A DNA stretch of 45,896 nt from Oscillospiraceae bacterium (GTDB lineage Bacteria; Bacillota; Clostridia; Oscillospirales; JAAYXM01). Both the position numbers and the translations under genes were made by a program. The notes beneath the pieces were generated by a model. It had not been told where the DNA came from. It ran no database searches and saw only the letters and a list, made by a program, of their open reading frames with translations. Location of the stretch: NCBI GenBank assembly GCA_017435965.1, contig JAFSEA010000075.1, positions 1 to 45,896 on the forward strand, written 5' to 3'. Of this stretch, positions 25,361 through 35,600 are shown in pieces. Numbering within the stretch: position 1 is the stretch's first letter; the number at the start of each line of letters is the position of its first letter.

Positions 25361-28150
25361 TTATTTGCTTACCGTGGTTTCACCGTCTGTTATCATTGTA
25401 TATCCGTCGGTTGCATTTCCAATGATTGCATAACCCTTGAAGGTTCCACCCTCATCTGCTGTTACTGTGAACTGATTTCCGGGTTTTGTCATTGCAATCT
25501 TTGTTCCGTTATACATAATTCCCTTTTCAACTGCATCCGAAAGACCGATAAACTCTGCCATAATTGCAGTTACATCGCCTGCAGTAAAGGTATCGAGAAT
25601 AATCTTATGCGTTGAGCCTGTATATGTGTGCTCTTCGTATATTGCCGTGACTGTGCAATCTTCCCACGCATTGAATGAATATGTCTTGCTTGTGCTTACT
25701 ATTTCTGTTTTTCCGTTAATACCCGACTTTGTCCAGCACTTGAAGTTTTCCTTTGTGCTGTCTGCGGTGCAGGTAATCTTTGTGCCGTAAGGAACTGTCT
25801 GCTCGTTTCCGTCAACCGTTACCGTTACGTTATCGGGCTGTGTTTTGCCTGCATATTCGGCAACATAGATATTTGTTTCGCCATACTTTGCCCAGCCTGT
25901 TGCTTTGCCATAACCTGCCATTGAAGGAAGTGCCGGTTCATTTACCGTTGCGATGCGCTGACCGTTTGCATTATAATACTCCGCTGTGTCGGAAACATCG
26001 TCTTCATATACTGCGATGAGGTAGTTCTTACCGTCCTCTTCAGGCATATAGTTTGAAAGCTCGCTATCGAAAGAAACTATCTTCTTGGCATTAGTCATTC
26101 CCTTTGCCCAATAGAGGAACTTTGCATTTTCCTTTGTTTCGGGAGCAGTAAGCGTGAATGTGCCGTCAGAGTTCTTTTCTGCTTCGATTGTGCTGTCGTC
26201 TGTAAGGCCTGTTACTGTGGATTCAACATAACCTGTTGCCGGAGCTTCCGTGACTTCAAATGCATCGGAGAGCTCTTCATCATCCTCCGGTGCCGCAGGA
26301 GCTGTAACTGTTACCGTTACTTCATTTGACTTAACAAGTCCATCTTTACTCTCGGCATAGATTTTTGCTTCACCTGCGCCAATGGCTGTGACTGTGCCAT
26401 CTGCGGAAACCTTTGCGACAGCTTCGTTGGTGGATTTGTAGGTGATACTGCCTGATGCAACACACTTATCTGTAATTGTCCTATTGATGGTCTTTTCCTG
26501 AGTTGTTCCGCTGACAGTTGCGGAAGCAGTTGTTGTGGGTGCCGCGGAAACATCAAGAGAGGAACTTTTGAGAGTAAGCTTCAATTCAGGATTGATAAGC
26601 TCTGCTAAATAAAGGCTGAAAAACTTATAGTCGTCTTTTTCTGCAGACATTGCCGAAACCAGTTCTTCTTCGGATGTCGCATATATAACCTTTTCAGAAA
26701 CCTGAGTCGGTGCATTATATTTAATCATATCTGTTGTCGTAACTTTGTAAGTATCCAACAGATAATCCTCAACCTGAGTTTTTCCTTCAATTGGGGCTGT
26801 TATATACCAATTAACACAGTTCATTTTGGAATTGTTGATATAAATATCTGCCTCAGGAACATAGAATGCAGACTTTGCAGGAGCCTCAAGAGAAAGTGCA
26901 AACTGAAGCGGACTTTCAATCTTCTTGGTCTTAAGATAGAAAATAAGTCCGTTTGCCGATGTTCCAAACTGAGCAATGTGAGTTTGCAGGTTGTTCTCAA
27001 TAACAGCAGCCATATCAAGATATTTCCAACCGAGCGTTCCACAGTCAGAAACTGTAGAAAGATCAGTGGTCACACCTTCACTTGTAAATGAATACTCTCT
27101 GCCGGCAAGCTTTCCTGTTACCTTAACAGTTGTGTCCGCTGTTTTATATGCACCGTCTTTTGTTTCGGCAGAGATTGTTGCAGTACCTTTTCCGACTGCG
27201 GTGATTGTTCCATCTGCAGAAACCTTGGCAACGCTTTCATCGGAGCTCTTGTATGTAATATAATTATTTGATACCGGCATTTCAACTGCCGTCGAACTTG
27301 CTGTTGCAGAAGTGAGTATTGAACCGCTTATTGTTACGGAAGTTACAACCGAATCGTTTGTTGTGTCTCCATCATCTATATTGAATGAATATGACGTTTT
27401 CGCAAGAGAAATGGTGGGCTCAAGAATTTCCGTAAACGTAATTTTTCCAAATCGGTAGTCTTTGTTACCCGGTGTGGAGTTGCTTACACCAACAACTATT
27501 TCATCACCGGTGCTTGTGTATACTGCACCTGCAAGTCTTCCCGAAGAGCTTTTGGTTACCTTGTTTTTATCTACAAGGTAATCTTCGGCTTTATCTTTTT
27601 CCGCAGAAAGGCTGTCGATATAGAAGTATTCCATTTCGCCGCCGTTACCCTTACCATAGCCGAGCACCGGAATGTAGAATGCAGTCTTTTCAGGTGCCTG
27701 CAGGGCAAGCGCAAGAGAAACTTGCGGTTCCGTTCCCGAATATGCACCTGATGACTTTCCGTTATAGCCAACATATGCCTGAATGAAGTTGCGTGGCTCA
27801 TCATCTTTAAAAAGACGATAAATGCGTCCTTCGTAATCGGAAGCCTTCATAATCATCTCGTCGTTTACGCCGAGTATTCTCCAGCCACGTGTTCCATAAT
27901 CCTTATGATAATAAGTATTGAGATAATATGATTTATCACCGATTTTATGTTCAAAATATCCGTCGGCTGCTGTATTTCGTGCCAAGGTGACAACCACCTG
28001 ACCGCTTCCCGGCGACTCAACACCCAAAGTATATTCCTTAACAACAGATACAACAGGGGTTTCCGTTTCCGTCTCCCCTTCCGCAAATACTGAGGGTATC
28101 ATACTTACAAGCATTGTAAGTGCTATAAGGATTGATAATATTTTTTTCAT
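25361..28150 (-). CDS. Exported Big_2 (bacterial Ig-like) repeat protein
   Basis: A 929-residue exported protein. It begins M-K-K-I-L-S-I-L-I-A-L and has a signal peptide cleaved near S-V-F-A (about 23). Two carbohydrate-binding-like modules, recognisable by A-F-Y-I-P / A-F-Y-V-P segments, alternate with two Big_2 domains carrying the typical S-V-A-K-V-S-A-D-G-T core (about 300 and 575). The C-terminal third has two or three short repeats of the bacterial-repeat/InlB type, with G-T-K-I-T-C-T-A and T-V-T-A-I-Y. No SLH domain or sortase motif is seen, so it may be released or held by its modules. The ATG at 28148-28150 is chosen over upstream frame because GGAGGT lies before it. It is the first gene of the minus-strand run to 15552. 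Confidence 0.8.
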   Translation of the reverse strand: MKKILSILIALTMLVSMIPSVFAEGETETETPVVSVVKEYTLGVESPGSGQVVVTLARNTAADGYFEHKIGDKSYYLNTYYHKDYGTRGWRILGVNDEMIMKASDYEGRIYRLFKDDEPRNFIQAYVGYNGKSSGAYSGTEPQVSLALALQAPEKTAFYIPVLGYGKGNGGEMEYFYIDSLSAEKDKAEDYLVDKNKVTKSSSGRLAGAVYTSTGDEIVVGVSNSTPGNKDYRFGKITFTEILEPTISLAKTSYSFNIDDGDTTNDSVVTSVTISGSILTSATASSTAVEMPVSNNYITYKSSDESVAKVSADGTITAVGKGTATISAETKDGAYKTADTTVKVTGKLAGREYSFTSEGVTTDLSTVSDCGTLGWKYLDMAAVIENNLQTHIAQFGTSANGLIFYLKTKKIESPLQFALSLEAPAKSAFYVPEADIYINNSKMNCVNWYITAPIEGKTQVEDYLLDTYKVTTTDMIKYNAPTQVSEKVIYATSEEELVSAMSAEKDDYKFFSLYLAELINPELKLTLKSSSLDVSAAPTTTASATVSGTTQEKTINRTITDKCVASGSITYKSTNEAVAKVSADGTVTAIGAGEAKIYAESKDGLVKSNEVTVTVTAPAAPEDDEELSDAFEVTEAPATGYVESTVTGLTDDSTIEAEKNSDGTFTLTAPETKENAKFLYWAKGMTNAKKIVSFDSELSNYMPEEDGKNYLIAVYEDDVSDTAEYYNANGQRIATVNEPALPSMAGYGKATGWAKYGETNIYVAEYAGKTQPDNVTVTVDGNEQTVPYGTKITCTADSTKENFKCWTKSGINGKTEIVSTSKTYSFNAWEDCTVTAIYEEHTYTGSTHKIILDTFTAGDVTAIMAEFIGLSDAVEKGIMYNGTKIAMTKPGNQFTVTADEGGTFKGYAIIGNATDGYTMITDGETTVSK

Positions 28151-28189
28151 AACACACAAACCTCCATTTGTATATATTTTCTTAATTGT

Positions 28190-28218
28190 ATTGTAACATT
28201 TCGCTTTTACTTTAGCAA
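28190..28218 (-). promoter_or_regulatory. Promoter of the exported-protein operon
   Basis: On the minus strand TTGCTA (complement of 28213-28218), a 17-base spacer and TACAAT (complement of 28190-28195) lie 40 bases before the Big_2 gene start. A second TACAAT is at 28185-28190. The -35 region overlaps a G-C-T-A-A-A-G-T-A-A-A motif that resembles the repeats further upstream. Confidence 0.6.
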
Positions 28219-28229
28219 CGTCAAAAAAA

Positions 28230-28373
28230 GGAAAAATGGGCAAAGTAAATTATTTTTTTCTTACAGTTCTTTTCTTTGCAAAATCATTCTAACATCCGCA
28301 AGAAATCAACACAATGCACAAAATCGGAAAAATGGGTAAATCAATTTTAACTTTGCCTGATTTTCCGATTTTA
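28230..28373. promoter_or_regulatory. Candidate operator repeats between divergent Big_2 and AraC genes
   Basis: GGAAAAATGGGCAAAGTAAA (28230-28249) recurs as GGAAAAATGGGTAAATCAAT (28326-28345) and, inverted and slightly changed, as the complement of 28344-28366. The latter two lie within an inverted repeat with ends AAAATCGGAAAA (28319-28330) and TTTTCCGATTTT (28362-28373). Such spaced direct and inverted sites are typical of AraC-family operators; the divergent araC-type gene is the obvious candidate ligand. Binding is inferred. Confidence 0.5.
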
Positions 28374-28378
28374 CTATC

Positions 28379-28407
28379 TTGAAATATATTCCGATATGGT
28401 ATATTAT
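28379..28407 (+). promoter_or_regulatory. Promoter of the AraC-type regulator
   Basis: TTGAAA (28379-28384), a 17-base spacer and TATTAT (28402-28407) lie before the GTG at 28445; an overlapping TATAAT is at 28405-28410. It starts a few bases after the inverted repeat ending at 28373. Confidence 0.55.
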
Positions 28408-28444
28408 AATCTTGCAAAATAAATTTTTGAAAGGGGGAATTTGT

Positions 28445-29461
28445 GTGAAGAGTGCTTTTGTTGCTCCTTATAACGAGAATACGTTTTCGCCCAGCAGCGG
28501 CAATTATATATTCAATGTTTTGCCCATAACGGTGCAGCTTCTCCGAGACACAAGAATAAGCAACAACCATTGGCACGATTATCTGCAGATATGGTATACC
28601 GTCTCGGGAGAATATGACCACACGATAAATGGAGTTACAATTCCTCAGGGACCGGGAAGTGCCATGCTTGTTTTCCCCTATATGATGCACAGGATTGATG
28701 CTTCAAAAACCGACACATCAAGTGCCCGTGTTTTTCAGATCTCAATCAGGAAGAATGAGCTTGAAAAGCAGCACGTCCCATACCTTACCCGAAGTTATGC
28801 ATCAGGCTTTTTTGATTCTTTTTATCTCAATCCCCACATCGTTCTCACCGGAAAGACAAAGGATATGGCGGATATGCTCTGCGAGGATATACTTTCGGAA
28901 TACAACAACCACCTTGCAATGCACGTTAATAAGATAATGGCATATGTTGCAAGATTTCTGGAGCTATGCACAAACACCTCGGAAAGAATTGCTTCAAAAC
29001 GAGAAATCACCACAACCAGAACTAAAAACGAGTGTCTTGATAACTCTCTTTCATACATCCGGGAGAATTTTTCAAACAAAATAACCATTGACGATCTTTC
29101 AAATGCCGCAATGATGTCACGAAGAACATTTACGACAAATTTCAACTTTACGATAGGTCGAACCTGCAATAATTACACCACGCTTTTACGAATGAGCCAC
29201 GCAATGCATATGCTCAAGCAGACAAGAAAGAGTGTTTCCGAGATTGCAGAAGAATGTGGTTTCTTTGACAGCAGTCATTTTTCGGCAAAATGCAACGAGA
29301 TGTACGGAGAGTCTCCCCTGACTATCCGACGGAACATAAGCAAATGGATGCGTGAATACGGCGATGAGATTTTCAAGCATCAGCGTGAGGGTGTGCGTTG
29401 GGCACATATATTTGATGATGAGGCTATGGAAAAGCATCACATATCAATGTCTTTTTATTGA
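28445..29461 (+). CDS. AraC-family transcriptional regulator
   Basis: A 338-residue regulator. The N-terminal half is an AraC-type cupin sensor: N-H-W-H-D-Y-L-Q-I-W-Y-T-V-S-G-E-Y (about 40-56) and a P-x-x-M-x-H-R segment. The C-terminal hundred residues hold the two helix-turn-helix motifs: I-T-I-D-D-L-S-N-A-A-M-M-S-R-R-T-F and V-S-E-I-A-E-E-C-G-F-F-D-S-S-H-F. AraC regulators of this layout sense sugars and activate neighbouring carbohydrate genes. GTG 28445 is preferred as start because GGGGG at 28433-28437 lies seven bases before it, although the frame is open further upstream. It is divergent from the exported-protein operon and shares its regulatory region. It ends at a strong terminator. 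Confidence 0.9.
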   Translation: MKSAFVAPYNENTFSPSSGNYIFNVLPITVQLLRDTRISNNHWHDYLQIWYTVSGEYDHTINGVTIPQGPGSAMLVFPYMMHRIDASKTDTSSARVFQISIRKNELEKQHVPYLTRSYASGFFDSFYLNPHIVLTGKTKDMADMLCEDILSEYNNHLAMHVNKIMAYVARFLELCTNTSERIASKREITTTRTKNECLDNSLSYIRENFSNKITIDDLSNAAMMSRRTFTTNFNFTIGRTCNNYTTLLRMSHAMHMLKQTRKSVSEIAEECGFFDSSHFSAKCNEMYGESPLTIRRNISKWMREYGDEIFKHQREGVRWAHIFDDEAMEKHHISMSFY

Positions 29462-29473
29462 TGTATATATAGC

Positions 29474-29507
29474 AAAAACACGTTTGGAAAAATCCAAACG
29501 TGTTTTT
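29474..29507. terminator. Terminator after the AraC-type gene
   Basis: AAAAACACGTTTGGA (29474-29488) pairs perfectly with TCCAAACGTGTTTTT (29493-29507). The T-run lies at the end of the stem. It sits 13 bases after the regulator stop codon. Confidence 0.85.
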
Positions 29508-29531
29508 ACTATGTGCATTATGTCAATTTTG

Positions 29532-29562
29532 CCTGTAGGGGCGGGGTTCTACTCCGCCCGTT
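29532..29562 (+). repeat. Short palindromic element, copy A
   Basis: CCTGTAGGGGCGG is followed by a short loop and CCGCCC. It shares the TGTAGGGGCGG head with copy C and with the copy inside the lyase gene at 29862-29890. Confidence 0.7.
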
Positions 29563-29582
29563 ATTTGTTTTTTACGCCACAC

Positions 29583-29617
29583 GGGTTGCGGGAGGAGCAG
29601 AGCCCCTCCCCTACGAG
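29583..29617 (-). repeat. Short palindromic element, copy B (inverted, diverged)
   Basis: On the minus strand it reads CTCGTAGGGGAGGGGCTCTG then CTCCTCCCGCAACC. The head TCGTAGGGG and the palindromic body follow the layout of copies A and C, with an AGGAG-type core in place of GCGGA. Confidence 0.55.
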
Positions 29618-29658
29618 GTGGTATGTGGTTTGTGTTTTTTTCCACAAATCGCAAAATC

Positions 29659-29689
29659 CTTGTAGGGGCGGATAATATCCGCCTGTTGC
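29659..29689 (+). repeat. Short palindromic element, copy C
   Basis: CTTGTAGGGGCGGATAATAT is followed by CCGCCTGTTGC. The first 16 bases match the copy embedded in the lyase coding sequence. It ends only five bases before the lyase stop codon. Confidence 0.75.
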
Positions 29690-29693
29690 ATTT

Positions 29694-32600
29694 TTATTTT
29701 TCTACGAATTCAAGAACACGCTGAAGGAGCACTGCAACTTCGGCTCTTGTGGTATTGTCATTGGGTGCGATTAGGTTGTTCTTACCGTTGACGAGTCCTG
29801 CACCGATAAGGGCTGAAACTGCTTCTTTTGCGTAATCCGGGACAGATTCAAAATCCTCGTATTGTGGGCGGATGATATCCGCCCCTACAAGGGTGTCCGA
29901 ATCCTTGAGGACTCTGTATATCATAAGCATCATATCGCAGCGTTTGATGTTATCACGAGGGGCAAACTTGTTGTCGCCTATTCCGCCGACTAAACCTGTG
30001 TTTCTCGCTATTGCAAGTTCACGTGCAAAGTAGTCGGACTCACTTACATCTGCGAAGTTTTCGGTGTTATCCGATTCTTTTTCAAAAGCACGAACGAGGA
30101 GCAATGCAAAGTCTGCTCTTGTTATGTTAGCACCCGGCGAATAGGTGTTTTCACTTGTGCCTTTAATAATTCCTTCAGCTGCAAGAGCATTGATTGAATC
30201 CGCTGCCCAAGCGTGGTTACCAAGATCGGTAAAGCGGACATTTTCCCAATCCGGGGTTTGCGGAATGTCAGAACCGCTGTTCCCTACATCGGTTTCCGAT
30301 TTATCCGAGGTTGTGGGTGCAGATGTGTCACCGCCACCGCCGCCTCCACCGCCGGGAGTTCCGCTTGAAGTTGAACCATATACCGTTACGGTGAAGTGAA
30401 CCGTTGTTTCAAGAGTGCCATCGCTCACGGTGAGTGCAACGTGGTTTTCACCAACCTGTGATACGGAAGGTTTCCAGGTAAGCTTCCGTGCATCACTATC
30501 GACACTCATTCCTCTTGGAAGACCGTTTGAAAGCACCGCAATCTCTTTATCCACAGGGCTTGAAGCTTCAAAGGGGATTGTTATAACACTTCCGGCAGTG
30601 GCTGAAACATCATTTATCGGGCTGATAACGGGTGCGTTGTCGTAAACATTTGACATAGGAATTCTCAAGCTCTGTCCCTTTGCAATGTTATAGACATAAC
30701 CTGCACTTATATCGGTAGGAACGAGATAATTTCTTATAATTGAAGTGTTTCCGATATCAAGCTTTATGCTGTCTCCCGATTTTTCCGCACCTTCGATTTT
30801 GTATATACCATTTCCTACTCCGTCGTTTTCGATATATACGTATTTCCCCGAAAGATCGGCCAAATCAAGATTTACCGCATCATCAAGAGTTATTGTGATG
30901 CTGTTTTCCATTGCAAGCTCTGTTGTGAAGCTCTCTACCCTTCCGCTATATGCCGCAGGGTATTTGTTTTCCTTTTCCTCTTCATCACGGAGCTTTAATA
31001 CCGTACCATCATTGAGATAGCTATATGCAGTAGCAGGAGTGCCGTCTTCTTTTCTTTCTACAGTCAGGACACCTGCAAATCCGCAGAAGTCAATTACAAC
31101 GTCGTCTGAAACATCATCGGGATTTCCCACATCGGTTACGGTATATTCAACATCGGTGTTGGTTGAGTATATTACATAGTCAACTCTGCCGCTTGTATGC
31201 TCAATCTTTACGGCTGAGAAGGAATCACTGAGGCCCGGACGAGAGCCTTCTTTTCTTACCATCTGAAGCTTAGTTATATCTTTTATATACTTATTTCCTG
31301 CTTCATATGGTTCAAATACCGTTGTGAAAGTTGTATCGAGATTCTTTCCTTTGTTGCGGACAAGAACGTATTCAAGTTCACCGATGTTTTTATTTTCGCC
31401 TCGCTGTGGTGCTTCGCCCGTTGCGAATGTGACCTCGTTCATAGGCTCATCGCTTACCATTGTCATACGGAGGCGAAGGTCTGACTTCTTACTGAGAACG
31501 TGATTCCAGTCCTTTAACTTAAACTCTACCGAGAAATCATTTTCCGGAGCATTGTATGTGCGGACATTTTTAAGCCACGTATAGCCAAGGGGGTATACAT
31601 TTTCGGGAGCGTTGCCGCCGGGATCTCCGCCGTATGCAACATCTGCACCGGCATAAGTACCAACAAGAGTACCATCTTCAAGAACTCGGGTAGGCTGTAC
31701 AGTTACATCACCAAGTCCCTCAGTATCGCAGATTTCATCGGACTGGCTATGGAAGCTGTAAAGGTGGTCGTTTCCGCCCTTTACGTGGAAGAAATCAACA
31801 CCGTAGGACACATCGTCATTTACATCCACCATAATGAGAGAACGTCTGTAATCATCGGTCTGTGCATATACATCTACGCTTGCATCCATAACCTTTACAC
31901 GACCTGAATCGTCAAAGTGATATGCCATTCCCGTTTCGCCCTTTATAAGCTGCTCGGATTCATCAACCACAACGGTGTTATGGGAAAGAGTTGTTCTAAC
32001 CCACTGATAACGGTTTGGCTGAACGCCTGTGGATGCAGGATATCCGAGATCGGGAGCCATATTGAGTCCGAATGCGGAAATATAGAGATTGAGAAGTCCC
32101 GGATGACCGTGGAAGTCGGAAGCGCCGAAATAAATTGCAAAGTCTCGGTTTGTGTTTTTTGCACTTATGGATGATACGGAGTTATAGTTTGCACCTGCAC
32201 GGAGTGCCGCAAAGCCATAGCCTGCCATAAGGTCACTATCAAGAACAAGTTCTCCATCTTCTTCCACTATCTTTTCAATATCACGCATAAGCTTCTCTGC
32301 ATCTGCATCAAACACCGAGCCGTGGAGATTTTCAAGGACTCCGCCGTTACTTTCCTCGTTGTATTTCCAGATTGCCCTTGCAAGCAGACGGTCTCCCGTA
32401 TGCTTGAAGGCTGTGAGCATTGCAGAGAGATTTATGTACATTCCGTGGCTTGCAGTATATCCGCTGTCGCCCGTCTGCGGAGTGTAATATCCACCGAGGG
32501 TCTGGCGAATCTGACCTGTAAGCATCTTTACATACTTAGGATTCTTAAACAAGTCTGCTGTGGGATAAAGCTCGTATCCACTAAGCTCGTCTGCCAGATT

Positions 32601-35600
32601 TGCAAGATTCTTTACCCATACCATATTGTATTGAGGTGCATTTTCGCCGCCGTTTCCGTCACGGTCAACGTCGTCGATTATCTTATTAAGGACATCACCG
32701 CCGGTAACATCGCCCTTGTAGTCGCCTTCGTTATAAGGCTCACCGTAATTGAACACCCAATCGAGCATTTCCTTTGTTTCCGGCATTCTGTTGATTACAA
32801 TAGCGGCTTTGCCGACAGTTTCCTGCTCGGGGCCGAAGTTTGCATAAAGCTTTCCTTCACGTGTTGCTTTGTATTCTGTGATGAGGATTCCATCCTCCGC
32901 ATTTTTTCTTATAGCACCGGGGCTGTCTTTGAGGTTTACGGGAATAAGCTCACCGTTTTCGTCACGTTTCCAATCCCCTGTTTCTTCGTCAACCTCGTAT
33001 CTTGCTCTGTTTTTGCTGAGGAAGTCGATTACATAACTATCGTTGTACATAGGAAGGAATGCATCACAACACTCTGTAAAGTTTATTGTGAGATTCGTTA
33101 TCCATACCGCATCAACTATTGTTCCACGGACGTTATCGCCACGGAAATACTTCCATTGATACCAGTCATAATCCGGGAACATATCTGCAATCTTATCAAG
33201 AAGGATTGCACCTGCACGACCGTATTTTGCCTCACCTGTATAGAGGAAGGCGTTTTTGAGTGCAGTCATTGCGTTTTTGATGATGGCAGAGCTCTGCGGA
33301 AGACCGCCTGCACCAAGCCATACACCTTCGTGGAGATAATATGCTATATAGGTGTGCTGAACAGGTCCTTCTCTTGTGCCCGAAACAAAGCGGGCGTATC
33401 CGTCACCGTCATCGTCATTGTAATTCGGATGATATCCCGGAAGTGTCGGGTCTGAAACGTAAGGCTGACGATAACCGAAGCCATCATCAACACCCCAGCC
33501 CGAAACACCGAGTTTTTCGTCCATTTCACGATAAAGGTCGTTATTGAGGTATCCGCCCTTGACACCGTAGCCGTAATATTCATACCACTCGGCATCTCTC
33601 GGGTCGTTTGCTATCCATTGCTGACTGCCTGCCTTGGGTGCTGTTTCTGCAGGTGGAGTGTGGGTACACTCGCCACCGTTTTCAACATCTTCACACACGA
33701 ACAGCTCATGGTGCTTCTGAAGTGCCTTTTCGTAATTCCAGCTACCGCTTTCCGTAACACCAAGTTCATAGAAAGAGCCGAAATCGTTTGACGGGAACAT
33801 TCGCTTACAACCGGGGCATTGAATCTTCCACTCACGTGCAAAGGGATTTACCGTCCAGCCGTAAATATTTACATTTGCACCAATGTCATAATTACAATAA
33901 CGGCAATTATACTTTGCATCATCATATTTGTTTCCTACGTGATAATATCTTGGAAGTCCTTCCGGCACTATCATATCGTAGAGCACATCGAAATTCTCAA
34001 GGTATGTGTCTGCCTTTGCCTTTGCGGACTTCACCATATCCCTTGCCCACGCATATTTTGATGCGTTTACTGCTACATTTTCGCGTTCCTGCACAGTAAA
34101 CAATGTGGGAGTTGCATTGGAATCCCAGGTTATATCAACCGTTGCGAGTGAAATCTCAACAGAGCTTGCCCCCTGCTTGTATTCATCGGAAACGCTCGCA
34201 CTTACTTTGACAGCACCTGCCGCCTTGCCGGTTATTCTGCCATCAAGAATTTCTGCAATATCATTATCCGACACAGTCCAGGTTATGAACTTATCGGGGA
34301 TTGTTATTGTCTTTCCGCTTGCCATCCGGGCAATAACAGAGATTGAATCAGATCCGTATATGTAGAGGTTTCCGGGTGCTGAAATTGTTAAAGAACGGAT
34401 ATCCGATGCATCTCTTACATAAAGGCTTACGGCTGCAGTTTTTGTTATTTCACCGTAAGTTACATTGGCACGGATTTCAACTTCACCCTCGGAAACTCCG
34501 ACAACAACTCCATCCTCGGAAACTGTTGCAACATTGGCATCCGAAGTTCTGAAAACAACGCTGTCGGGAGCTTTTTCTATCACACGGTTATTGCTGTCGT
34601 AAAGTGTTGTGATAATATTCGTTTCTGCGCCCACATCCAGAATTGAAGTCTCTGCAGAAAGTGTGGCGTTTGCCATAGAATTTACATCGGTAAAATGAAT
34701 GTATGTGGGATAAACAACGTCTCCGCGGCTGTTCTTTATTGTGCTTCCTGCTCTCGGAACGAGTTCAAGCACCATAAGATACTCACCAACAGTAAGCTCA
34801 AGACCTTTTTTCACATCTATAATCTCACTCGGCACACCGTTTGAGGTTGTGGTCTCGTTATAGAAATCCATATATCCCACATAGTTTTCTTCCGAAAGCT
34901 TTGCCGGAATATTTGACATATTTTCCCTTGTTGCCGGGAAAATATACATATCAAACTGACCTGCACGGGAACGGCACTTATTTGAAAAAGCCGTTACATC
35001 GTATGTGCCGGAGCCTGAAATGCGGACTTTCAGAGCAAGGTATTTATCTTCCTCGTCGGGGTCAAAGTTAAGCTGTGCCTGTGCAGTCTCCATCTTAAGC
35101 TTTTGAGTCTTGTCATTTCCGACGATTTCATAGAATATCCAGTCACGGTTTTGCGTGTATGTGACGGCACTATCGAGAGTTTCAAAGCCGTCACCGATGT
35201 GACCGCCCTTTGTGAAGTTGATTTCGAGATCCTTTATTGAAGCGTTTTCAACAACAGAAATTACAACTTCTTCACTCTCATAAACATTACCACGGAATGT
35301 GACTTGTGCCTTAATCGTTGCATTTCCGAGAGAAACTGCCTTCAATGTAACGTTATCGGTATCAAAAGCGATAGCACCGGCATCGTTTGATACGATTTCA
35401 TAAACCATATCATCGGCACTTGCCTGCACAAGAGTGCGGTTTGAAAGCTCAATTGCCGGAGTGAGGGAAATCTTACTTCCCATCGGGATAGAGGTTTCTC
35501 CGTAAAGAAGAGCTTTCTTTTCGGGGTTAGCCCCGTAATTCTTGTCAATGCTGAAGGAGATTATTTCCTCTGCGACATAATCTTTATAGGAAACCTTTAC

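Noticed and set aside
32322..33455. A 377-codon open frame on the plus strand
   Set aside because: It lies wholly antisense to the second giant lyase, has no ribosome binding site, and its translation is Cys/Ile/Val-rich without family features. It is a shadow of the lyase codon bias.
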